DNA of 64,000 bases. It comes from Agelaius tricolor (taxonomy: Eukaryota > Chordata > Aves > Passeriformes > Icteridae). The notes beneath the pieces are model-generated. The model was not told the DNA's origin, made no database searches, and worked only from the letters and a program-made list of their open reading frames with translations. This document shows positions 1 through 11,200 of this stretch, in pieces (the first letter of the stretch is position 1; each line of letters opens with the position of its first letter). Location of the stretch: assembly GCA_023055355.1 (NCBI GenBank), contig JALJCS010000034.1, positions 1,812,001 through 1,876,000 of the forward strand. The letters run 5' to 3'. Position numbers and translations under genes: made by a program.

Positions 1-1229
1 GATATAGTTAATCTAGCCAGCTCTGAAACAGGGAATGTAGAAATAGGTGGCATTGAGTTGAGATATTTATTTTTAGGTAAGGCTTTTTGTTCCCTTTCTC
101 AGCATAAGAGCTACTTTCATCTTCTTCAGAGACAGAGTCATAAGTGTCTTCCACTGAGATCTGGGGCCTCTAAGATGAGGGTGCAGCACTTTTCCCTGCT
201 GTACACAGCAATCATATTTCCTTCCATTCCACTCTTTCCTCTGACAGTAAAAAAGCCCCTCATCTTGCAAAATCCATTAGTTATTTTCCTGAGGAGTAAG
301 AGGATGCGTGTGGAAAACTGCATTGTTGTTGTTGTTATTATTATGTGTTCTATCCATATGAAATAGAATGTCCCATTTCTGCCTGTGCCTAACCAGCCTT
401 ACACATTTCACAGTCCTGGATCTCAGTGGCCTGGTTCTTCTCTGTGCAATCAGCAACATGTGTAAAGTGCTCCTGTCCTTGCTCTCCTCTGCTTATTGGT
501 GCTTTCACGTGGAGTCCTTGCCCATGGCACTTGAGACATGACAACACTTTATTTGTCAATGTCTCTTTTAGAAAGGACCAAGATAAAAAGAACCAGAAGT
601 GTGCCAATGGCAAATTTACATGCTGCTCTCCAAATAGGTGACAGACCCCCTAAAGATTTGTAACCCATTGTTCCCCTAGAGAAGGACTAAGGCTCACCTT
701 TTGGTTGATTTTCTCTGATAGGTACTGTTCCTTTAGGAAGCCTTGCTCAGGTAATCTAAAAGAAAAATGACTGGAGAAAATAAATAGAGCAATAAATAAA
801 TAAATTGGTGGGGGAATGCCTATCTGACAAAATCTGGAAATGCAGATCGGTAAGTAGCATTTCCTATTAACTATCTTAACTTGCAAGTGCATCAACATAT
901 AAATTGTGCTTAGTTGCCCTGGTGGATAGAGCATGGGTGCATTACTATCCATGGGCATGACTGAATAAGCAGTGTTATAAAACACTTGTAACCTGAAATA
1001 AGCACAGTGTGACCATGGACAGAGAATATCAGAATGTACTTCGGGTTGTACAGTTTCAGCATTACATTGTACATTCAGCATTATTCATGATTTAGGAATG
1101 TTCAAAAGGAAACAAAAGCATTTTAGATAATTTTGAAAATGTGTCCATTTTAGATTTCTTATGGTCATCATTGTGATGTTACTTAATTAAAATTTTTTTT
1201 TTTGGCATTTGCTAGTGTTGGCGGTTAGG
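1..1229. other. Unique non-coding DNA
   Basis: Ordinary mixed-composition DNA. Short open frames occur on both strands but none has codon structure, splice context or a recognisable motif. A short GTT/ATT microsatellite lies at about 323-343. I see no gene. Confidence 0.6.
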
Positions 1230-1660
1230 TTTCTTCAACAGAACAGGAGACAGAGAAGAAAAGGAGGGTGGGAAAACTGAAGAAGGACAGGAGTTAGAGG
1301 GAAAAGAAAGTGGTTAGGATTAGACTTAAAGTGAAAACTTAGGGGTAGAGTGAAAAAGGAAAAGACTAAGAGCAAAAAAGACAAACCAAGGAAAAGGAGA
1401 ACAGGGAGAAAAAGAAGCAAGAAGAGTGAGGGTCAAAGTTATAAAGAAAAAGAAATAAGGTTCAAAGTATGGACAAAAGAGAGAAAAATAAATACAGTCA
1501 GAAAGAAATAGTGAAATGGACAAACAGAAAAAAGGAAGCCGATGGAAACAGAGTTACAGAAGCAGAGACACAGTGTCAGAAAGAGTGAGAAACAGAAACA
1601 AAGGGTTAGAGACAGATGGAAATTCAGATAGAAATAGAAAAGTGAAGTGAGGAGCAAAAG
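1230..1660. repeat. Purine-rich tract upstream of the small gene
   Basis: The plus strand is almost all A and G for about 430 bases, with many GAAA, AGAG and AAAG words. Long minus-strand frames rich in Leu, Phe and Ser here are a by-product of this bias. The tract ends just before the ATG at 1,673, so it may form the 5' untranslated or promoter region of that gene. Such tracts can form triplex DNA; that is general knowledge and not shown here. Confidence 0.7.
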
Positions 1661-1672
1661 GAAGAAAGCACC

Positions 1673-2403
1673 ATGGCTGGCCAGGGCTTCTCCTGGACGC
1701 TGCAGGTGTACCTGCTGATGCTTCTGGTCCATCCACTCGACCCTTCCAGCCGTCCTGAGCGGGACCTGGGCACCTTGGGTCTGCTTCCCGAGGAGCTGGA
1801 GCTGCAGGACATGGACCCTGAGGCTGCCCCGTGGGTGGACTTGCGCTGGCGTCCTGGACGTGCTTCCTGCTGGAGCTGCTGATCATGGGCATTGTCCTGG
1901 GATGCTACCTTGGCAGAAGGCTCTGGAGACGCTGGAGACGCTGGAGAGAGGTGAGGGAAAGGGGCAGGACGGCACAGACCCCGAGGCTGCTGGGCCTCCT
2001 GGGCAGCCGCTTGGCCAAGGCCCCGCGGCGGAGGGGAGCGGAGCCTCCGGGCAGGAACGGGGCCTAAGGCTGAGCCCAGGGACGGCACCGGGCACGGGCG
2101 GCCGCAGCTCTGCTCGGTGCAGCCTCTGCCCCGGGCAGCCCGGCCGGGCCCAGCCTCTCTGGCAGAGGCCTTGGCCCCGCTCCGCCCCTCCCATCGGGAC
2201 CCCCGCGTTTTGCCTTGCAGGAGAAGCTCCGGAGCCGCTCGGCCCGGGCAGGGCCCCGCCGCTGCTGCTGCCGCCGGGGCCGCGGCTGTCCCGGGAAGCT
2301 GCTCCAGCTGCTGAGGCAAAACCGCGCCCTGCTGCGGCTCTGCCTGCGGCACCGCCCTCGGCAGAGACCCAGAGCCAGGAGAGCAGCACTGGGGGCCGGG
2401 TGA
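1673..2403 (+). pseudogene. Two-exon putative single-pass membrane protein, frame-shifted
   Basis: Exon 1 runs from an ATG in a strong context (CACCATGG) at 1,673 to a consensus donor (AG|GTGAGG) at 1,950/1,951. Exon 2 begins after TTTTGCCTTGCAG at 2,221 and stops at 2,401-2,403. Exon 1 starts with a signal-peptide-like stretch (MAGQGFSWTLQVYLLMLL) and a short acidic ectodomain (LLPEELELQDMDPE). That frame stops at 1,880. A frame one base off, open from about 1,822, encodes a clear membrane segment (ASWTCFLLELLIMGIVLG) and then a basic stop-transfer run (RRLWRRWRRWRE). This second frame joins exon 2 in phase 0 and stays open through a Cys- and Arg-rich tail. One indel near 1,822-1,880 would therefore separate a coherent small type I membrane protein from its present frame. 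I do not recognise the family. It is either a recent pseudogene or a sequence error. Confidence 0.45.
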
Positions 2404-2752
2404 CAGAGGAGCAGACTCCGGCCTCGCTCAGCACCAGGGCCCGGTGAGAGAGGAGCAGACTCCGGCCTCGCTCAGCACCAGGGCCCGGTGACAGAGGAGC
2501 AGACTCCGGCCTCGCTCAGCACCAGGGCCCGGTGAGAGAGGAGCAGACTCTGGCCTTGCTCAGCACCAGGGCCCGGTGACAGAGGAGCAGACTCCGGCCT
2601 CGCTCAGCACCAGGGCCCGGTGAGAGAGGAGCAGACTCCGGCCTCGCCCAGCACCAGGGCCCGGTGAGAGATTAAGGAGATCCCAGCCTCGCTCAGCACC
2701 AGGGCCCGGTGAGAGAGTAAGGAGATCCCGGCCTCGCTCAGCGCTGACCTCC
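2400..2752. repeat. 44-bp minisatellite, eight copies
   Basis: Eight tandem copies start at 2,400, 2,444, 2,488, 2,532, 2,576, 2,620, 2,664 and 2,709. Each has the core GCAGACTCCGGCCTCGCTC or a close variant and ends CACCAGGGCCCG. Copies 1-6 alternate between GTGACAG and GTGAGAG starts, so the true unit there is an 88-bp dimer. The last two copies have changed middles (AAGGAGATCC). The array begins exactly at the stop of the preceding gene. Because 44 is not a multiple of 3, the long frames across it are not coding. Confidence 0.95.
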
Positions 2753-3829
2753 AGCCCCAGCACGGTGCGGAGCCTTGCGGGAATGTGTGACCAGTGCCCA
2801 GCCCGGGCACTGCGACATCCCCATCACAGGAGTTCGAGACACCCCGTCCTCAGTCATAGCATTCCCCGACACCTTTCCACAAGAAGTTGACATTTCCCTC
2901 GGCGTTCCCTTTCTCAAAGTATTTTAGGCAGAAGTTTCTTACCCCGCAGTCTTCTAGTCACCCTGTGTTGTAGATTTTGCAAGTAGTCAAGTTAAGTTCA
3001 AGTAGTCAAGAGTAAAGTTCACGTTTTCTACGCAGTGCTGTGTCCTTTCCTTGCCATTCCATCCTAGAGGGGACCCGGCGAGTGCTGGGTTTGCACGGGA
3101 GCTCCAGCCTGCCTGGAATGGAGAGCCCAAGTGCCCCAGCAGGGGCTGCACGAGTATGGAGGGCAGCTGCAGAGAAGATGGAGGGCAATGTTCTCCTGTC
3201 TCTGCCTTCCAAGGAAGGACAAAATGTAGGACTGAACTCCAGAGGTAGGAACCAGTTCTTTGTTATTTCATGGTCTGAAACTTTTTCCTTGGAGCGTGTT
3301 TGGGGAAGGATGGGAGATAGACCTTTTTACCTTTCTGCTTTTGTCTCTTTCTGTGGTGCATCATATCCATCCCTTCCATAGCTGAACCAGTGGGTCTGGA
3401 CTTTCTGACAGGAATTCAACAGAAAGCTTTTTCAATCTTTTGTCCCCCTAGAAGCAGCCCAAGTTTTTGGGACAATCCGTCTCAAAACATTTCTGTAAAA
3501 TTTCCTTTTGGTTCTTGGTGCTGCTCAGGCCCATCAGACTGACACAAAACCCCCTCAGTCATGTCCCCAGCCCCGGTGGAACGGCTGAGCTCTCTGAACT
3601 CCAGCCTTGCACTGTCCCACCGTAATTACATTGCAAATGTAGATAGAATTGTGGCAGGTTCTGGGCCACTGGCTCGGAATCCTCCTGAATCCTCAGGGCT
3701 GACCACGGCATTTGTCTGTACTTTCCTGTCCCTGGGGCTGATCACTCCGTGCTTCCCAAGGGACGGAGCGCTCGCTCTGCACGGCTCCTTGGAGCTGAGG
3801 GTGCCTGCCCACACTGAGAGATGGGTGAG
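2753..3829. other. Unique DNA, no gene seen
   Basis: Mixed-composition DNA. Short frames around 3,040-3,380 and 3,561-3,890 lack motif or splice support. The stretch 3,540-3,830 is moderately CpG-rich and leads into the repeat-bearing CpG block that follows. Confidence 0.5.
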
Positions 3830-3875
3830 TGAGCGACGCCGTAATGTTCAGGTGGGTTCGGCTGATCTCGCGTTG

Positions 3876-3934
3876 GTTCGGCTTATCTAGTTCGGTCGGG
3901 CTTATCTAGTTCGGTCGGGCTTATCTAGTTCGGT
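3876..3934. repeat. 19-bp tandem repeat
   Basis: Three copies of a unit close to GTTCGGTCGGGCTTATCTA, just ahead of the related 30-bp array. The shared TCGG words suggest both grew from the same CpG-rich seed. Confidence 0.85.
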
Positions 3935-4060
3935 TGGGCTGAACGCGGTTCCGTCGCGTTCCGTTCCGTTCACCTCAGCTAAACTCGGATGGATTCGGCA
4001 AATCGCGGCCAGAGTCGGCCGTTCGGGTAGGCTCGGCTGTTGTCGGCTGCTGTCGGCCAG

Positions 4061-4230
4061 ACTCGGTTGTTGTCGGCTTCACTCGGCCAGACTCGGCTGT
4101 TGTCGGCTCCACTCGGCCACACTCGGCTGTTGTCGGCTCCACTCGGCCACACTCGGCTGTTGTCGGCTCCACTCGGCCACACTCGGCTGTTGTCGGCTCC
4201 ACTCGGCCACACTGGGCTCCACTCGGCCCT
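4061..4230. repeat. 30-bp CpG-rich tandem repeat
   Basis: Five full copies begin at 4,061, 4,091, 4,121, 4,151 and 4,181, each close to ACTCGGCTGTTGTCGGCTCC plus ACTCGGCCAC, with a partial sixth. The unit is a multiple of 3 and lacks stops, so both strands translate into 10-residue repeats (GADNSRVWPS on the minus strand, SAPLGHTRLL on the plus). I read these as by-products, because the same words occur elsewhere in non-coding CpG blocks. Confidence 0.95.
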
Positions 4231-4480
4231 ACCTGACTCTGCTCCGCGCTGCAATGGCGGCCGCTGGCAGGGCCCCGCTCCCCGGCCTGAGCCCCGGGAG
4301 GGGACAGAGCGCTGCGACAGCCGCCTCAGCCCAGCTCACCCTGTCCCTGCCCGGCCCCGCGTCCCCCGGAGCGCGCCCTGCAGCGCAGAACGCGGCCTTT
4401 GGGCCAGGAGCGGGGACAATGCCCTCGGCTCGGCAGCAGCGCCGGGAGGCAGCGGGCGGTGCCCTCAGGTGAGCGGCCGG

Positions 4481-5240
4481 AGGGGAGGGAGCTGGGCCGG
4501 GGGCACCGGGGCCGGGGGCACCCACAGGGGGCCGGGGCTGCTTTGGGCGCTGCTGCGTGGGACCCGCTGCGGGTGGCACGGCTCTGTCCCGGGCCTTGCG
4601 GCTCTCTGGGATCGTGTGCCGTGGAACAAAGCTGGGGCTCGTCCCAGCTGCGGGAACAGCGTTTTATTGGGTGAGAAACAGAGTTCACTCTCTAGAATTT
4701 TTACACGTTTGTTAAGGGATAAAAGGCAGCGCTGGGGTGCTTGGCTGTTTGCCAGGAGCACCCGGTTCCCTTAAACCGTGTTCTCTAGATTCTGTTCCAT
4801 TGCAGTGGGGTGTGCATATTCATTAGAGTTTATACATATTCAAAGAGTCCTTTCAGTTTAGATGTTCTTTTGCTTGGTTTGAACCTTCGTGCCATCTTGT
4901 GGATTAAACCAATATACTTTATTTCTTCCTGTGGTGCCATCCTGTTTTATTTTCACTCCCTCGTTATTTGATAACGAGGGTCAGTAAATTTTTCCTTTTT
5001 TTTTCAGTGCTCTGGTTTCTGTTTCTGTTATCTTGTGTTTCAGATAAGATTGTCCCCAGCTGTGGGAAATCACCTCATTATCTGACACCATTTTCTGAGT
5101 TCCTTACATGTAACAGCATTTGAACATTTCACAGTCTCTATTATAGTCTATTATAGTATTACAGTCTAAAATAGTATCTGTTACAGTGCTGTTTATGAAA
5201 GCTGTGCAGTGCATACACGAACTGACAGATGATCCTTGAT
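4481..5240. other. Spacer with a perfect hairpin
   Basis: GC-rich until about 4,640, then AT-rich. A perfect hairpin with a 10-bp stem and 3-base loop lies at 4,958-4,980 (arms CCCTCGTTAT and ATAACGAGGG). Short TATTATAGTCTATTATAG-type repeats follow at 5,140-5,190. I see no gene and no oligo-T run making the hairpin a terminator. Confidence 0.6.
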
Positions 5241-8200
5241 CCAGAGCAGTAGTTACAGACTGTCCCCTCTCGGGAGTTTTGTGCTCAATAACACCGTGCC
5301 AGAGCTCAGACATAAATGGCAAGGGCAAGAACTGCATTTGTTCTGTTCCATTCTGGGCTGGGCTGAGCTCTGTTTGCCGGGAAGCAGCGGGATGGGTGTC
5401 CCTGTGCCCACCCCCCTGGGTCCCAGAGAGAAGCTGCTCCTGTGGCTGCAGCTGAGGGGCACTGGGAAACCTGAACGGTCCTGATGGAAACCGATGCCAA
5501 AGCAGGTTTGGTTGGGTTTGGGACTTGCCATTTTCCCCTGATCCGTGGGTTTTGCCTTAGGAAACAGGAACTGGGCACCGGGACATTTTGTTAGCCTAGA
5601 AGGGACGAGTTTGTTTGTATTTATTTCCTGAGGCACCTGGATCGATTTGGGTCTCAGTTGGCACCCGAGAGCCTCCTCTGTGTCCTGGGTGGGGTGGTGG
5701 CTACCAAAGGGGTAAAAGGTGGAGCAGGAGGGTGGGTGGAGAGGAGAGCAGTGGCTCTGTGGGGATTTGCATCTGGAAAGGGCCCTCAGTTTCCTGGCGG
5801 GAGTCCTGGAATCAGAGCTGAGAGTCGCTGAGCAGTGAGGATCGTGCAGCTGCAGCGCCGAGAGTGCAGAGGCTGCAGTGGGCGTTGTCTGCTCGCTCTC
5901 CTGATGTCCCATCTCTAATGCTGGGCTGGCACCCAGGCACCTCCCAGGGCTGCACAGCCTCAGGGCAGGGGTGGTTTGTAAATGTTTTAAATGCTGCAGC
6001 AGCTCCCTCAGGCTGGAGGAGTGTGAGGATATCCAGCTCTGCCTTAGGGCTTGGAGCACGGCAAGGGTGCAGGGCTCACGGTCAGTCTTGTTTAAACACT
6101 TGTAATAGCAAAACATTTTAAAGCAGAGACTGTGAGGCAATAACAAAGGCGAGTGTGTGGCAAGGATAGGTCCGAGGTGTCTTTATTAAAGATCCACACT
6201 GCTGGATGTTGTGTCAGAGCCCTCTGGGGACAGAAGGTGTCCCCAGAGCTTCATGAAGCCCTTGTTTCCTGCTGGCAGGGCAGGGGGTGAGCCCAGCCTC
6301 GGGGGCTGTGTGGCTCCTCCTGCCTGGAGCAGGGACAGCCCGTGGGGCTGAGCCCCAGAGGTTCAGTTGCTGGAGCAGGTGGGGATCTCTTTGTGCCTGG
6401 GAATTGTCGCTGCTGCGTTCCTGTCCCAGCTGCAGGGTTCCCTCAGAGCCCGTGCCCTGCAGCAGCACTGGGAGCTCCTGGGCTGGGCAGGGAGCAGCTC
6501 TGGCCTGGGGCTCTCAGTCCCATCAGTGCCCATGGAAAGCCAGCTGGGTTTGTTCTGCTGCCATCGGCCTCTCTGCTGTGCCAGCCTCGGTGCCAGGGCA
6601 CAGAGCTGTGGGAAGGCTCCATCCCATCCGTGCCAAGCGCTGCCAGCGCTTCCAGCAGCGCTGCTGGGGCACCAAGGGCTGCCTTTGGAGCCTGGCTGGC
6701 ACAGAGGGTGACACACTCTGCCCTGCAGCACCCAGCTGCATCCCACAGCTGCACAGTTCAGCCAGCAGGGAGCAGAGTCAGCTCTGGGGCCCAAACCAGG
6801 TTTTGTCCCCCAGAGAGCCCCTGAGCTTCCTGAGGCAGCACACAGATGTGCCCTGGCCTTTGGGGCTGATGGTGAGGGCTGCCAGGGCATTGTGATAAGG
6901 CTGAGCTGGAGCTTTCTTAGAAAAGCCATCAGCTGTAAGGAGAATCTCTGGCAAACAGGTGGCTGGGGCACTGGCTGGGAGCAGGTCCTGGGCTTTTCTC
7001 TTCTTTTCTTTAACCTGTTCTTAAGAGGAGCCCAAAACTGCAAAATGGAAAGGAAGGGGGCTGTGGGGGTGAAAGTTGCTTTGCATTTTTTGAAGTGTTG
7101 CTGTGGATTTTGGTGTGTCAAGTGGCACTACCAAAACAGCACTGGAATAACCAAACTTCAGGACTCTGCGCTTAATTCCTTGAATGTGTTTGTGTGGGTG
7201 CAGGAAATGCCAAATCCCAAAGCAATTCCGTGTCTGTAACTTCAAGTGCAACATCTTTAAAAGCAAGTGCTCAGTGTGGGCTTTCCATGTGGGTGCAAAT
7301 GGCCCAAGGCCTTTCTTGTGTCCCAAAAGCAAAAAACCTTTCCCTGGGAGGTTTTGGAGGGGATTCTCTTTGGGATTTCTTGTGGTGCAGCATCCCGGGT
7401 GTCCCTTCCTTTGTGCCAAGTCCAATGGGAAAGGATGGAATGGCTGCCACGTGGGCTCTGGGATAAAAATGGTTCTGTTCAAATGAGGCAGAGAATGCAA
7501 GATGAAAAATGAGCATCCTTTCATTGTCTGAAATAGTCAGGAATAAAAGTGCTGGCAAAGGACACGTTTGTGTTTGAATTGGTGTCACCTCTCCTGGGTA
7601 AAACCCCATAGTGAGCCAGCAGAGCAGAGCTATGAGAGCTGGGATCCTTGGACTTCCACAGTGGACTTAATTTTCTTTTCTCCTCTCTTTCAGGGCAGGA
7701 AAAATCATCCAACTCCTCCCACGTTTGCCCGAAGCTTTGGTGTTGGAGCAGCCAAAGGCAAGAGGCTTCAGCAGCAGGGCTCTGCGCTGGAGGGCTCTGG
7801 TCCTGCCCACGCTGTGGGGTGAGTCAGAGGGACACAGGGCTCCCCTTTTCCTCTCTGCTGGCATGAGCTGCCATGGCAATGCCATTGCTGCCAGCCCAGC
7901 CCCAGCTGTGCCTGCTGGAGAAGGGCAGAGGTGCAGAGGCAGTGCCAGAGTTGCCTGGGGCTGCTGGAGCTGTGGTGCTGGCTGTGCCCTGAGGGCAGCT
8001 TGGGCATTGTCTGTGCAGCCCAGGGCTGCTCTGGGCCTTCCTTGGGGAGCTCTCAGTGCATGCCCAGCTCTGCCAGGGCTGGCAGCCGCTGCAGGGCTGG
8101 GTGACAGCCTCTGCTGGGGCTGGGGGCAGGCACGGCCCTGGCACAGGGGCAGGGGCAGGGCTGGCAGCATTTGGGAGCCGTGGGAGCAGAGTGAGGGGTG

Positions 8201-11200
8201 GTGCTGGGCACAGGGGTCAGCCTGTGCTCGTGTCAGCACAGCCCTGCAGGGCCCTGGCATCTGGGAGCAGCTCCAGCTCTCCTGGGGCCCAGGGATGGGC
8301 TCTGAGGGACTGGCTTTGCCTGTGCCTTTCCAGGGCAGCAGGAACAAGGGCAATGTGGTGCCAGAGCTGGGGCCCATCAGGCTGTATTTCCCTCTGGGAA
8401 AGCAGAACAGACTCTGGGCTGAGCTGAGTTTCCTGCAAGGGCTCAGAATCCAGGGAAAAGGGAGTTCAGGAATTGCATCTGCTGCTGGGAACATTGCCTT
8501 AGGCTTGCTCAGTTTGTGTCTGTGAGCAGTGGGCTCTGGGCTGGAGAGGTGCTGTTGGCAGCAAAAGATGGAGTCCATGCTCTGCAGGGATGTGCAGGGA
8601 AGGACTGAGTGGGAGGGAAGGGCAGTATTTAGAAATGAGATCAGCATTTCGCCCAGAATTGGGCTGCAGCAGTGATGGGGGTGGTTGGCTTTGCTCTGGG
8701 CCTTGTTATTCCTTGTGCAATTTGCAAATTCTGCTGCATGATTTCCTGTCCAGTATCTTTCTAACAAAAACTGACAGAAATTGAGGTTTAGGAGTAGAGC
8801 TGAGGTCCATTCACTGCACAATCTTGCCAAGGCTGGAGGACTGGGATGATGGCTGCTCTCAGCAAAGGTCACTTCTCAATGCTGTGTCAGATTTGCCTCA
8901 GTGCTGGGCAGCAAAGGTGAAGGTTTGGATCAGGAATTGTGCAAACAAGGCCTGGGTGTGGTTGATTTGTTTTGTTTTTCAGTGAGCCAGGGCTGGCACA
9001 GGGAATGGTGCAGGTGCTGCTCTGGCACCAGAGCTGCTGCCCTTTGGAGCCATGTTCAAGGTGTGACCATAGAACACTTTGGGGGCTGTTTTCAGCACTC
9101 TGGGTTTCAGAACTGCTGTCCCCAGCCCGTTGCCAGCCCTGGGACATCTGCTCTGCTTCCAGGCTGTCCTTGCTGGAGCAGCCTGGTCCCTGCCGTGCCC
9201 AAGCCCTGAGACACAGAGGGAGCCCTGTGCCCAGGGGCCTTTGGCACCTTGTCAGGAATGTGGCAGCAGCCCCGGGAGCAGGCTGGAGGTGAGAACTGGG
9301 TGTTGGGAACTGAGGAGTGCTCATCTGGGCTGGGGGGAAGGGGCAGGAGTTTCCATGCCCCTGGAGCTTTCCTGCTGGCATGGGGCAGCACAGGGAGCAG
9401 CATTCATTGTGCCCCTCCCACGGGCAGTGCTGGCCTGGGTGTCTGTGCTGTGCCACCAGAGCGTGGCACTTGGCTGCTGTCACTGCTGTCACTGCCAGCC
9501 CAGCTGGGGGCTGTGCCCTCCTGCCAGCCCCAGCCAGGAGCTCCAGGGGTGCCTCTGGGCCCTACTGGGAGCGTTTGCTGGGAATGTGCCCCATCCCTGG
9601 GAGCGTCCCTTTGTCCCTGGGCTGCCAGCCAGAGCTTTGGGTTGCTCAGGCTCAGGCTGGGATTGCCAAAGGCACCGAGAGGGAGCAGCACAGGGAGGGT
9701 GCTCAGAGAGGGGCTGGCAGAGCCCAGCTGGCAGGCTGGGCTGGCTGCTGCAGGTGGGGCTGTGTGCACTGCAGGCAGGGAATGTCCCCTTCCCTCAGCA
9801 GCCCTGCAGATCCCAAGGGCTCCCAGAGCAGGATTTTATTCCTTACCTCCCTTTGTGGAGATTGATTCTCCACATTGCCATGAGCAATTCTTGGATTTCT
9901 CTAGGAGCAAACCTCCCAGCAGAGCCAGATTGCAGTGGAGGCCAGAGCTGTGTTTGGAGCAGGGAGTGCTGAGAGCTGCGTCTGCCTGTGCTGCCCCAGC
10001 CTGAGCACAGGCACAGGGAACAGCCTGGGCAAAGGGATTGGGGCAGTGGCTGATGCCCAGGGAGAAGAACACAAACCCACAGCCCTTCAGCCTGACAGTC
10101 CCCTCCACCCAGAGCTCAGCACACATCCTCACAGGGAAGCCCAGCAGCTGAAGGGAAAAAAAACCCAGAAAAAAAAAGGTGAGTTATTTTGCTGTAAAGT
10201 TATTTCAAGTTGTTATTAAAGCCCAACCAACATTTGCTCTTGATTTTGGTTGAGTCACTAACCAGCAGTGGGCACAGGTGATGCCATTCATGTGGCTGAA
10301 AACCTGGTGTGATCTAGAGGGGATCCAAGAACTGTTTGTGTAGGGCAATGGAATGTGAGGGGATGTCAGGGGCAGTGAGGTGGCATTTTGGAGGGAATTG
10401 CTGAGGTCATTGAAGAGAGACCAGCAGACAATTTCCCTGGGAAATCCCAGGCTCCTCGGGCCCACAGCCAGGACTCTCCAGGGCTGAGGGGGCAGCACTG
10501 GAGACTCCCTGTGGCCTCCTTCCTTGGCAGCAGCCAGCAGGGAAGGGAGAAGAGGATCCCTGTGGGATGAGACTGCAGAGAGCGAGCAGAGGAGCAGCCT
10601 CGGGCTGGAGAAAGGCCAAGGGACCAACACGGTGGCACCAGGGCACCTGTGAGGAACAGAATGGACACTTGGAGGCCACATGGAGGTGAGGAGTGCATGG
10701 TTTGGGCAAAATGTCAGTGAATCTCCAGAGAGATAAGGAGGGGATATTTAGGAGGGAAACGCTGAGGTGAGGAGTTCACCCAGCCTGGCACAAGGTGTGT
10801 TTGCACAGGCTGGGGCCAGAGGTGGGGGTCAACCCAAAGCCAGCCCTGCTCAGTCTCTAAATCCCAGGGTAAGATGTACAGGCTGCCCACTGAGGGACTA
10901 AAAATACATAAAAATGAAACCAAGAGCATTAATGAGATTCCTGGGAATCCCATTAACTTGTTGGCAGAGCTCCTGACACAGTTTGGAGCTTTGATGACAA
11001 GAATGCATTTCTTTATTTGGATTATTCACTGTGTGGGATAGGGGGTTTGTTTGGATTTTAAGGCCCTCATGGTGGCTCTGACACTGCTCAGGAGCTGGTA
11101 GAGAAGCAGAGTCAGAGCTCCTGGCAGGCACAGGGTGTTTTCCCCCATAGTGGATTGTGGAGCACTTGTCTGGGACCTGGATTGTCCCTCTGGGTGATGC

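Larger units (their letters stand above)
3830..4480 (+). promoter_or_regulatory. CpG-rich promoter-like block with TCGGCT repeats and a splice donor
   Basis: The block is CpG-dense and built from TCGG/CGGCT words. At 4,250 it has CAATGGCGGCCGCTGGC, which contains a YY1-type site (reverse complement GCGGCCGCCATTG). It ends with GGTGCCCTCAG|GTGAGC, a good 5' splice donor at 4,468/4,469. This layout fits a CpG-island promoter with a non-coding first exon on the plus strand. The same TCGGCT style recurs at 23,180-23,690 and 51,525-51,770. Confidence 0.5.

Noticed and set aside
4040..4774. Repeat protein from the 30-bp array
   Set aside because: The repeat words also occur in non-coding CpG blocks and the frame continues into a CpG island without domains.
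4958..4980. Hairpin as a transcription terminator
   Set aside because: No T-run follows and the setting is eukaryotic.
7667..8872. A 401-codon minus-strand frame
   Set aside because: It overlaps long frames on the other strand, has no domain or periodic structure, and lies in DNA poor in TAA and TAG.
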